DNA of 64,000 bases from CAVQCT01 sp964371785. GTDB taxonomy: Bacteria; Zixibacteria; MSB-5A5; GN15; FEB-12. Location: positions 1 to 64,000 of the forward strand of contig CAYJOL010000004.1 of NCBI GenBank assembly GCA_964371785.1, in the 5' to 3' direction. The notes beneath the pieces are model-generated. The model searched no databases. It was not told the DNA's origin and saw only the letters and a list, made by a program, of their open reading frames with translations. Shown here in pieces: positions 1 to 7,102 of the stretch. The translations under genes and the position numbers were made by a program. How positions within the stretch are numbered: position 1 is the first letter of the stretch; each line of letters begins with the position of its first letter.

Positions 1-6
1 AAAAAG

Positions 7-77
7 CTGGGAGACAGGGATTCGAACCCCGATTCTACGGTCCAGAGCCGCATGTCCTACCGTTGGACGATCTCCCA
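7..77 (-). tRNA. tRNA-Gln (anticodon CUG)
   Basis: On the minus strand the sequence folds as a complete cloverleaf. It has a 7-bp acceptor stem starting U1-A72, a D stem GTCC/GGAC, a 5-bp anticodon stem, loop CTCTGGA with anticodon CTG (plus 43-45), and a T arm with TTCGAAT. It reads CAG codons. The CCA end is not encoded; the discriminator base is G and is followed by a run of T that may be the terminator, cut by the window start. U1-A72 is typical of tRNA-Gln. Confidence 0.93.
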
Positions 78-162
78 GAATATGTATGACTTTGTCGACA
101 TCCGGCCCGGATTCTTGAGAATGTCGCTCAGAAGCTGTTATCTCGGGCCGAAGTCAAGCGCC

Positions 163-190
163 AATATACACATTCACCTGCGCTTGTCAA
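163..190 (-). promoter_or_regulatory. promoter of tRNA-Gln
   Basis: On the minus strand TTGACA (plus 185-190) is followed after 16 nt by TATATT (plus 163-168), a good sigma70-type pair. The predicted start lies about 75-80 nt before the mature tRNA, so a 5' leader would be removed by RNase P. The rest of 78-302 shows no gene. Confidence 0.6.
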
Positions 191-302
191 GAATCAGAAA
201 TAGAATAATTTTAAAAGGGAGATCAAACGCGGCTAATCGAATATTCAGATCAAAATCTGCCCGGATATTGCTGATTCGGTCAAGGAATTAGACTGGGATA
301 AG

Positions 303-953
303 TCATTTCGTCGCGTAAAGACGGAAGACGAATGCCTCGCCATTGACGCGAACAGTCGCTTTGTTCGAGGTGACACGATTTCGAAGCGGTCGACTATCCC
401 CCCGCCGGACGGCCAAATCGCGACAGGAGTATTCGGTACCGCCACAGGTCAGTTTGATGTCGGAGAGAGGTACCACTGACAGCTGGTCTCCTTTCCCGCC
501 CGAAATGACCTTACTTCTATCGACCAGATAGTGCATTTCGAAAGACCGGTTTAGAAGCCTCAGTTTGCCGCCCTGTTTCCCCCAGGCCCGCACGCCCGCC
601 TCAGTCAGGAGCATCATTGCCCCAAGCACGTGGTCTGGTTCGGTCATCGATGGCATGACCATGTCGATTTCCTTCGCACCTGCCTTGATGGCGTATTCAA
701 TTGCCAGATGCGCGTCAGTCTTGTCTTTAGCAGCCGGAAAGATGATAACTTTGTTCTGATCGAATAGCGACTTTGGAATATGTTTGGCGGAATCAAGATC
801 GCCGATCACCAAATCGGGCAGTTGCTTCGCCTTCTCAAAGAAGAGGTGGCCCCCGTCCACGGCGACCCGGCACCTGCCAAGTGATAGTCTCTTGTAAAAT
901 GGGATATCTTCGTTGCGATACTCCCCGTTGAGAAACAAAACATATTTCTTCAC
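303..953 (-). CDS. thiamine pyrophosphokinase
   Basis: 216 aa. It transfers pyrophosphate from ATP to thiamine to make thiamine diphosphate (TPP) in the cytosol. Family motifs are visible: VAVDGG near residue 30, DLVIGDLDS near 47-55, KDKTDAHLAIEYA near 77-89, and the C-terminal TPK substrate-binding segment GGKGDQLSVVPLS. Length is normal for the family. The GTG start overlaps the stop of the glucokinase gene by 4 nt (GTGA), so translation is probably coupled. It is the last gene of an operon that includes transketolase, a TPP enzyme. No convincing terminator follows. Confidence 0.88.
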   Translation of the reverse strand: MKKYVLFLNGEYRNEDIPFYKRLSLGRCRVAVDGGHLFFEKAKQLPDLVIGDLDSAKHIPKSLFDQNKVIIFPAAKDKTDAHLAIEYAIKAGAKEIDMVMPSMTEPDHVLGAMMLLTEAGVRAWGKQGGKLRLLNRSFEMHYLVDRSKVISGGKGDQLSVVPLSDIKLTCGGTEYSCRDLAVRRGDSRPLRNRVTSNKATVRVNGEAFVFRLYATK

Positions 954-1921
954 TCAGCCACCGAGCTTGCTGCAATCGCCGCGGCGCCGATCAACGCCGT
1001 ATTATCATCTATGATAATCTCGACGTGGATGCGCCGAAGCAGGTCATCCATCTTTCCCTTCCGGACAAACCTTTCCATGAACCGCCCCTGTTCCAGTGCC
1101 GTGATAATCTGTGGAGCGATCAGACCGCCCAGATAGATCCCACCCATCGTCATCCCTTTGAGAGCCAGATTGGCCGTCTCAGCGGCATAGCAGTCCACTA
1201 AAAGGTCCAGCGCCTTGACCGCCATTTCATCCTTGCCGGCCAGCGCCATTTCAATAAGCTTCCCGGGCCTGTCTTTGGCTTTTTCGTACCATGACGCGCG
1301 GACCGCTCCATTCATTTCGAGAATGAAATCATACACGGTCAATAGTCCCGTCAGGCTGATAACATCCTCAGCCTCTACATACCCCTTGATGCCATAAATG
1401 TATTCCCAGAGCTCAGCTTCAAGCTGTGTACCCGGAGAGAATCCGGCATGACCACCCTCGGACGCATACGGAATATATTGCTTTCCGTCATGAAACAGGA
1501 GGACCTCGCCCAGCCCCGTGCCGGCCGCGATAATGCCGATATTGCCGTTCGCAACACGCACCCCTTTGTTAAGCGTAAAAAATTTCTCGTCCTTGAGTTG
1601 AAAGAGGCCGCGGGCCGCCGCCACAAGGTCGTTTACCACGGTGACCTTGCGGAAGGAATATTTCTTGGTAAGTTCCTTCGCGTCGATACTCCAGGGAAGA
1701 TTCGTCGCCGTGACTTTGTTATTAATAACCGGACCGGCTACACCCAGACAGGCAATATCGACCGGAACGCTGGTCTTACGAATATAGAGGCTGAATACAG
1801 AATCAAAATTCGAGAACTCGGAGTTGATAAACGTCTGGTGATTCACCAGCTTGGGTTGACCCCGATGAACTGTGACTATGGCAAGATCGGTGGTTCTGGC
1901 GGTTATGTATCCGGCTATCAT
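950..1921 (-). CDS. glk: glucokinase (Glk family)
   Basis: 323 aa. It phosphorylates glucose with ATP to glucose 6-phosphate. The sequence follows the Pfam Glucokinase type rather than the ROK type: GVAGPV near residue 60, a catalytic VVNDL segment near 95, the phosphate loop AAGTGLGE near 133-140, EGGHAGF near 155-161 and GGIYLGGLIAP near 260. The N-terminal phosphate-1 motif (usually DIGGT) is degenerate here (GYITARTTD), which is unusual, so substrate or activity could differ. It sits between tkt and thiN, 78 nt after tkt. Confidence 0.78.
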   Translation of the reverse strand: MIAGYITARTTDLAIVTVHRGQPKLVNHQTFINSEFSNFDSVFSLYIRKTSVPVDIACLGVAGPVINNKVTATNLPWSIDAKELTKKYSFRKVTVVNDLVAAARGLFQLKDEKFFTLNKGVRVANGNIGIIAAGTGLGEVLLFHDGKQYIPYASEGGHAGFSPGTQLEAELWEYIYGIKGYVEAEDVISLTGLLTVYDFILEMNGAVRASWYEKAKDRPGKLIEMALAGKDEMAVKALDLLVDCYAAETANLALKGMTMGGIYLGGLIAPQIITALEQGRFMERFVRKGKMDDLLRRIHVEIIIDDNTALIGAAAIAASSVAE

Positions 1922-1999
1922 GGTATCAGCTTCACCCAGCGGTTTTCCGAATGGATTTCACCCACAGCTTATACCATCCATTGGCCCGGTTCAAGGTTT

Positions 2000-3976
2000 T
2001 TATTTGCGGCCCGCCAGCTTGGCTATCGCCTGTGCCACGGAGTCCGCGTCCATTCCAAGTAACTTGTAAAGCTCGGCGGGTTTACCCGATGACCCAAATC
2101 GCGTGACGCCAATCTTGGTAAGATTCGTCGTCATTTTCTGCCGGAATAACCGCTCGCTGAGCGCCGCTCCCAGACCCGTTTTCACGTTGTGATCTTCGAG
2201 TGTCACAATTTCCCGGTAAGCTCCCAGCGATGCTATGTCATCAGCATGAATGTCGCTCCAATCGGAGATACAAATAAGCGCAATCTGCTGTCCGGCTGAT
2301 TTCACCTTCTCGAACGCCTGCATACCCACTGACAACATGTTGCCTGAGCAAACGAGGGCGATATCACTTCCCTTGCGAATTTGCTCCATTCGCCCGTACC
2401 GGTACGAGTAACCGTCTCCGAAGTATGGTCTCCCGCTCTCATCGGTCACTACCGGGACCACGGACCTTCCCATGACCACCGCAAAATTCCCCGGTGTACT
2501 CAGCACGTACCTGACGATTCTGTCAGTCTGATTGCCATCGGCCGGCGTGATCACCTTCCAGCCGAAAGTGGAATTGAGCAGACCGAAATAGTCGATACAC
2601 TGGTGAGTCTGACCGTCTTCGCCTACATCGATCCCACAGTGCGTACAGAACAATTTCAGATTGGCGTGATTTATGTCATTCAGTCTGGCCTGATTGTATG
2701 TTTCCACCATTCCGAATACGCCAAAATCCGCCCATGCCGACACCGCGTTCTCCGCCGAAAGCGAACCTGAGCATGTCGCCGTGCTGTGTTCGGTGATACC
2801 GAATTGGAAGAAGTTCCCGAGATACTTCTCCGCGAATTCGTGGGTCTTGACGGACTTGGACAGATCGCAGTCGAATACGGCCATGACGAATCCTTCACGA
2901 CCGATATTGGCATCGGCTACTGAGACAAGCGCCTTGCCAAAAGCTGAACGGCAATCAATCTTCTTGTCGACTGGATAAACTATCGGCTTGCCGGGATCCA
3001 CTTTCGGATAACTGCTCCGGATCATGTGATATCCGGTCGGGGGCCCCTGTTTGCGTTTTTCTTTATACTTGTCCAGGTCGTTGAGCTGACCTCCAAGCTG
3101 TTGCAGGGCATCACCGAGCTGATCTTCTTTAATCGCTGCGCCGTGAAAGTTCTCGTCGTTCTCCATGAACGACACACCCTTGCCCATAATCGTTCGGGCA
3201 AAGATCATGATCGGCGCGTCTTCATTGACCGAAGCAGCGTGGAATGCATCGTAAATCTGGTACAGGTCGTGTCCGTCTATTTCGAGCACCTGCCAGCCGT
3301 CCGCCTTCCAGTCATCGACAATATTTTGCGGCATGATGTCATGGATCTTGCCGGAAATCTGGAGCCGGTTGTAATCTATTATGGCGGTCAGCTTTGCCAG
3401 CTTGTATTTCATCGCGATCCGCCGCGACTCAGAAATCTGTCCCTTCTGTTGTTCGCCATCGCCCATAAAGACAAAAGTATGAAAGTTCCTTCCGGACAGT
3501 CGCGCATACAGCGCCTTGCCTATGCCGGCCGAAAGACCCTGTCCGAGGTTCCCCGTTCCCCATTCGATCCCCGGAACAGATCTCTCGACATGACCCTCGA
3601 ACGGCGAGCCTGCCTGCCTGAAACCCGCAATTGCGTCGTCAGTATCAAAGAAACCGGCCGCGCCCAGCGCACTGTAAGCTCCGGGAGAAGTATGACCGTG
3701 TGAGATTATAATCCTATCGCGGTCGTCGCGACCCGGATTCCTGGGATCAACGTTCGCCAGGTTATACAATGTCATGTATACCTCTATCGAGGACATCGAA
3801 CCACCCGGGTGTCCGGAATTCGCCAGCGTAGTCATCTTGAGGATATTCCCTCGCGCGATCCGAGCCATCTCCGTCAGCTTGTGATGCCACTCTTCAGATA
3901 AGCGCTTTTCTTTGAACCCGCGCCATATATCAAACGCGCCAACCATTGCTACATCCTTTTCTGCTTCTTCCAACAT
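2000..3976 (-). CDS. tkt: transketolase
   Basis: 658 aa, the usual full length. It is a TPP-dependent enzyme moving two-carbon ketol units in the non-oxidative pentose phosphate pathway. Visible are the N-terminal TPP domain with SGHPGGSMS near residue 54, the GDG motif of the Mg-TPP site (FMGDGEQQKGQ) near 170, a pyrimidine-binding domain with FGITEHS carrying the catalytic-type Glu, and GEDGQTHQ, the family GEDGPTHQ motif. The FGITEH version differs from the common GVREH form. ATG start; AAGGTGA lies about 8 nt upstream. It follows rpe by 67 nt, so two pentose-phosphate enzymes are adjacent. Confidence 0.93.
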   Translation of the reverse strand: MLEEAEKDVAMVGAFDIWRGFKEKRLSEEWHHKLTEMARIARGNILKMTTLANSGHPGGSMSSIEVYMTLYNLANVDPRNPGRDDRDRIIISHGHTSPGAYSALGAAGFFDTDDAIAGFRQAGSPFEGHVERSVPGIEWGTGNLGQGLSAGIGKALYARLSGRNFHTFVFMGDGEQQKGQISESRRIAMKYKLAKLTAIIDYNRLQISGKIHDIMPQNIVDDWKADGWQVLEIDGHDLYQIYDAFHAASVNEDAPIMIFARTIMGKGVSFMENDENFHGAAIKEDQLGDALQQLGGQLNDLDKYKEKRKQGPPTGYHMIRSSYPKVDPGKPIVYPVDKKIDCRSAFGKALVSVADANIGREGFVMAVFDCDLSKSVKTHEFAEKYLGNFFQFGITEHSTATCSGSLSAENAVSAWADFGVFGMVETYNQARLNDINHANLKLFCTHCGIDVGEDGQTHQCIDYFGLLNSTFGWKVITPADGNQTDRIVRYVLSTPGNFAVVMGRSVVPVVTDESGRPYFGDGYSYRYGRMEQIRKGSDIALVCSGNMLSVGMQAFEKVKSAGQQIALICISDWSDIHADDIASLGAYREIVTLEDHNVKTGLGAALSERLFRQKMTTNLTKIGVTRFGSSGKPAELYKLLGMDADSVAQAIAKLAGRK

Positions 3977-4043
3977 AACTATTCACCTTCACTCGGTCCG
4001 ATATCAATAACCTTGGCTCTTATATTCTTGTTCAGACAATACG

Positions 4044-4691
4044 TCACAGGGAGTGCACCATGCGAACCAGTCCCGGCCGATCTTTGCACTTGTAGAAGGC
4101 CGATCCCATAACCAGTGTGTGCGCTCCGGCCGCAACCACCTTCGCCGCATTATCCGCGTCCACTCCGCCATCCACGAGTATCTGTGTCTCTAAGTGATGA
4201 GCATCAATAAATTTTCTCGCCTGCCTGATTGTGTCCAGTGCTGACAAAATAAACTCCTGCCCGCCGAATCCCGGAAAGACCGACATAACCAGCAAATGGT
4301 CAAAGTGTTCGAGATACGGCGCTACCTGATCAAATCGGGAATCCGGATTAAGCGATATTCCAGGTTCCACCCCAAGCTCGCGGAGGTCTCGAACATAAAT
4401 TGTAGGGTCAGGGTGAACTTCGATATGAAACGTGATAGCGTCCGCCCCGGCCTCCTGAAATGCCTCAAAATACCTCTCCGGCTCGGAAAGCATAAGGTGC
4501 ACATCCAGAAATGAGTCGGTTAACTTGTTGATGGTTTTTACGATGCCGGGCCCGAAGGAAATGTTGGGGACGAAATGACCGTCCATAATGTCAAGGTGCA
4601 GGATATCAGCACCTGCCTCAATAGTATCTGCTATTTCATCGGCCAGATGGGCGAAATCGGCGCCTAATACGGAGGGGGCGATTCTTGCCAT
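4044..4691 (-). CDS. rpe: ribulose-phosphate 3-epimerase
   Basis: 215 aa, standard TIM-barrel length. It interconverts ribulose 5-phosphate and xylulose 5-phosphate. Metal and catalytic motifs are all present: LHLDIMDGHFVPN near residues 31-43 (His, Asp), HLM near 66, TFHIE near 88, VMSVFPGFGGQ near 135-145 and the second catalytic Asp in LVDGGV near 170. It lies upstream of tkt in the same direction, fitting a pentose-phosphate operon. Confidence 0.96.
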   Translation of the reverse strand: MARIAPSVLGADFAHLADEIADTIEAGADILHLDIMDGHFVPNISFGPGIVKTINKLTDSFLDVHLMLSEPERYFEAFQEAGADAITFHIEVHPDPTIYVRDLRELGVEPGISLNPDSRFDQVAPYLEHFDHLLVMSVFPGFGGQEFILSALDTIRQARKFIDAHHLETQILVDGGVDADNAAKVVAAGAHTLVMGSAFYKCKDRPGLVRMVHSL

Positions 4692-4754
4692 GTGCCGAAT
4701 GTAAACTCTTTGCCCTTGCTTGGCAACCGATTAAAACGAAAAGATTGTCCCGGA

Positions 4755-5732
4755 TTATGATTCGCGCTCATCCTCACCCCTGTTATTCGCCAGGACAATC
4801 TCCGCGTTTCGCCGAAGCCCCTCCAGCTTGGGACGCGTGAGCGGTGTCCCGGCCGTCAACTTCAGGAACTCCTCCCGCGTCTTCATCGCCATCACCTTGC
4901 GGGCGTCGACAAATTCGCCCACCCCTCGCCCTGAATTGAACTCGTCGTGCGATGTCACCTGTTGGCGCCCCATATTGTGCGGGCAAACATCCTGACAGAT
5001 ATCACAGCCGAAAATCAGGTTGCCAATCTTCCCGGAAAGTTCGTTGGCAATCGTCGACGGCCGTTCTATAGTCAGATAGGAAATGCATTTGCTGGCGTCC
5101 ACGACCCGTGGGTGTAGTATTGCTTCGGTCGGACAGGCCTCTATGCACCGCCGACAGGTGGAGCATTTGCCGTGCTCTATTCCAGCCGGACTGTCCTGAG
5201 CCAACTCAAGGGTCGTCACGATCTCTGAAAGAAATATCCATGACCCAAACTTCTTATTTATCAGCATGCTGTTTTTCCCGATATAGCCCAACCCCGCTCT
5301 GGCGGCGTAAGCGCGCTCCAGAAACGGCCCATAGTCCACCCACCACTTGAACTCGTGTCCATGATTGGGCCCCAGGTGTGCCTCGATTTTGTGAAGCAGG
5401 TGCTCTGTCTTCTTGCGAATTACTTTATGGTAGTCCTTCCCCCGAGCGTACTTGGATACTCGACCATGCCCCTCAGGAACATCGGGTGAGTCCGGCTGAA
5501 AATAGTTCAGTCCGAGCATGATAATTGACCTGATTCCGGGCATGAGAAGTGTCGGGTCCAGCCGTCGTTCTCTATTGCGGGCGATCCAAGCCATCTCAGC
5601 ATGGAGATTGTGCTCCAACCACTTCTCGAAATATGCCTTTGCCTCGGGAATCACCTCTGGGCCGGTAATTCCGCAAAGATCGAACCCTGCCTGGTCTGCG
5701 AACCGCTTGATATCCTGTGACGTAACATTCAT
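4755..5732 (-). CDS. queG: epoxyqueuosine reductase
   Basis: 325 aa. It reduces epoxyqueuosine to queuosine in the tRNA wobble base, using cobalamin and two 4Fe-4S clusters. The N-terminal DUF1730-like region (KRFADQAGFDLCGI onward) is followed by CSTCRRCIEACPTEAI and CDICQDVCPHN, the two cluster-binding motifs typical of QueG. It is shorter than E. coli QueG because the C-terminal HEAT-like part is short. First gene of the queG-rpe-tkt-glk-thiN run. The transcript may be leaderless (see the promoter at 5740-5745). Confidence 0.93.
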   Translation of the reverse strand: MNVTSQDIKRFADQAGFDLCGITGPEVIPEAKAYFEKWLEHNLHAEMAWIARNRERRLDPTLLMPGIRSIIMLGLNYFQPDSPDVPEGHGRVSKYARGKDYHKVIRKKTEHLLHKIEAHLGPNHGHEFKWWVDYGPFLERAYAARAGLGYIGKNSMLINKKFGSWIFLSEIVTTLELAQDSPAGIEHGKCSTCRRCIEACPTEAILHPRVVDASKCISYLTIERPSTIANELSGKIGNLIFGCDICQDVCPHNMGRQQVTSHDEFNSGRGVGEFVDARKVMAMKTREEFLKLTAGTPLTRPKLEGLRRNAEIVLANNRGEDERES

Positions 5733-5739
5733 CGAGGAA

Positions 5740-5748
5740 AATATACCA
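5740..5748 (-). promoter_or_regulatory. extended -10 promoter of queG, possibly leaderless
   Basis: On the minus strand TGG immediately precedes TATATT (plus 5740-5745), an extended -10 arrangement. The box ends only 7 nt before the queG ATG, so transcription would begin at or next to the start codon. No Shine-Dalgarno sequence precedes this ATG. No good -35 hexamer is visible. Confidence 0.4.
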
Positions 5749-5877
5749 CATCTTGAGCTATGCCGCTAATCGAAATAGAATACGAAAAAGTATTGTTTTA
5801 ATAGTCCTAAATGCCCACATTTTCGGCACTTTTCCCTTTATTTCCCATCGGCAAACTTGTATAATTACCGAATAGAA

Positions 5878-5906
5878 TTGACAAACAGCACTAATTAAGT
5901 TACCTT
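5878..5906 (+). promoter_or_regulatory. candidate promoter of the bifurcating-complex operon
   Basis: TTGACA at 5878-5883, 17-nt spacer, TACCTT at 5901-5906. The -35 is perfect and the -10 is poor. A second possible start is the isolated TATAAT at 5860-5865, which has no good -35. Either would place the hairpin at 5938-5958 in the 5' leader. Confidence 0.4.
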
Positions 5907-5937
5907 TTTAAGTGCAAACCGCAAGAGACGTTGAGGT

Positions 5938-5958
5938 CGTCATTATGACGTTTTTTTT
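5938..5958 (+). terminator. terminator-like hairpin in the leader (possible attenuator)
   Basis: CGTCA-TTA-TGACG followed directly by eight T residues (5951-5958). The stem is only 5 bp, but the T run is ideal. It lies 123 nt before the first gene of the operon and in its sense direction. An upstream GACG (5927-5930) can pair with the CGTC at 5938-5941, giving a mutually exclusive fold, as in attenuators. It could instead end a short RNA. Confidence 0.45.
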
Positions 5959-6081
5959 ACAGCAGATTTGTGAAAGATTTCTCAAGCAGTCCTGTTTCCC
6001 CCAATTGTCTTCGAAGATCAATACCCTTGCGGATTATAGTCGCCCTGGAATTATCGTCCAGACTTGGGGAAAGGAGCCCGC

Positions 6082-6579
6082 ATGAGCGCCGGCGCGTATC
6101 TTCTCGTTAAATTCAACGACCGGGAAAAACTCCTCCCTGCCATACAGTCGCTCAATGGCGCCGATGGCATCAGCCGACGGATCGCTATCGATGGTGATTA
6201 TAGTCTTCTGCTCAAACTGAAAGATAAAGACGAGTCGGTGCTTGACCGGGTTCGCAGGCTTGACGGTTTCTCGTCCGTGCTGTTCTGCGAACTGCTGGCC
6301 GACAACGAACCCGACGACTCACTGATTGCGACTGACTACTCGTACAGCTACGTCTTCATCGAAACTGAGAAAGACAGAAAGAAGTCGGTACAGCAAGAGT
6401 TGAGCAATATCAGTGAAGTCGCGTTTTGTTCGCTGACCACGGGGGATGCCGACCTTGTCGCACTTGTTAAAGGACAGAATTTCAGCACGATCGACCGGGT
6501 GGTTAATAATCAGATGCGGGTTATCGACGGTGTCGTCCGGCTGAAACAGGACCGCGTCATTCACCTGGACAGGGTATAG
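6082..6579 (+). CDS. tandem RAM (Lrp/AsnC ligand-binding) domain protein
   Basis: 165 aa. Two copies of a RAM-like fold are visible: residues about 3-75 (AYLLVKF, then DGDYSLLLKLK and LDGFSSVLFCE) and about 88-160 (SYVFIET, then TGDADLVALVK and IDGVVRLKQD). There is no helix-turn-helix, so it should sense a small molecule or dimerise rather than bind DNA alone. The start was moved from a TTG at 6064 to ATG 6082 because AAAGGAG lies 7 nt upstream. It precedes the NuoE-like gene by only 10 nt, which suggests a regulatory role for that complex. The RAM call is by pattern; no function is proven. Confidence 0.65.
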   Translation: MSAGAYLLVKFNDREKLLPAIQSLNGADGISRRIAIDGDYSLLLKLKDKDESVLDRVRRLDGFSSVLFCELLADNEPDDSLIATDYSYSYVFIETEKDRKKSVQQELSNISEVAFCSLTTGDADLVALVKGQNFSTIDRVVNNQMRVIDGVVRLKQDRVIHLDRV

Positions 6580-6589
6580 GAGCGAGCCG

Positions 6590-7093
6590 ATGACTGAACA
6601 TACAACAGATAATTTCAAACCGTTCAATGTTGAATTGTGGAAGTACGACGGTCACGCCGGGGCGCTCATTCCCCTGCTGCAATCTGCCCAGGATACCTAC
6701 GGTTATATCTCCGAAAAAGCAATCGACTATATCGCTCACATCACCGGCATACCGGCGGCGGACATTTACGGCGTGGTCACTTTCTACGCGCAATTCCGTA
6801 CCAAGCCGCTCGGCAAATTTGTCATCAAGGTCTGTAACGGTACTGCGTGTCATGTGAATGGAGCCAAGACGATCACCGCCACGATCAACGATGAACTCGG
6901 CATAGACTACGATGAAACCAGTGATGACGGCAACTTCTCTTTGCTTTCAGTTGCCTGCATCGGTTGCTGTTCGCTGGCTCCGGTGATTGTCGTGAACGGC
7001 GAAACGTACGGCCGGCTCAACCCGGCCAAACTGCGGAAAATACTCCGTACTTATAAGCACAAGACGAAACAGGAACCGAAGACGGAGGACTGA
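6590..7093 (+). CDS. NuoE-like 2Fe-2S subunit of a bifurcating oxidoreductase
   Basis: 167 aa. It has a thioredoxin-like 2Fe-2S fold of the 24-kDa complex I subunit. The four cluster ligands are visible as CNGTACHVNG and ACIGCCSLAP (Cx4C and Cx3C patterns). The N-terminal helical part (LIPLLQSAQDTYGYI, GIPAADIYGVVTFYAQF) is typical of the family, which includes HydC/HndA of electron-bifurcating hydrogenases. No other complex I genes are nearby, so it is not part of a respiratory Nuo operon. It is followed 9 nt later by the NuoF-like gene. Confidence 0.92.
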   Translation: MTEHTTDNFKPFNVELWKYDGHAGALIPLLQSAQDTYGYISEKAIDYIAHITGIPAADIYGVVTFYAQFRTKPLGKFVIKVCNGTACHVNGAKTITATINDELGIDYDETSDDGNFSLLSVACIGCCSLAPVIVVNGETYGRLNPAKLRKILRTYKHKTKQEPKTED

Positions 7094-7102
7094 GGACAGC
7101 AT

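Larger units (their letters stand above)
5749..6081. other. intergenic leader region without a gene
   Basis: About 330 nt between the divergent queG and RAM-protein genes. It is clearly more AT-rich than its surroundings. Plus-strand contents: a TATAAT at 5860-5865, a TTGACA at 5878-5883 with a weak TACCTT 17 nt later, and a short hairpin with eight T residues at 5938-5958. No ORF with coding character was found. Confidence 0.7.

Noticed and set aside
230..302. Terminator after thiN
   Set aside because: The only inverted repeat (CAGAT/ATCTG) is short and lacks a following T run.
1448..2062. 204-codon open frame on the plus strand over glk and the tkt end
   Set aside because: It is antisense to clear family members on the minus strand, has no recognisable domain and no upstream signals.
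3026..3703. 225-codon plus-strand open frame over tkt
   Set aside because: Mirror frame of a conserved transketolase coding region; no motif and no start signals.
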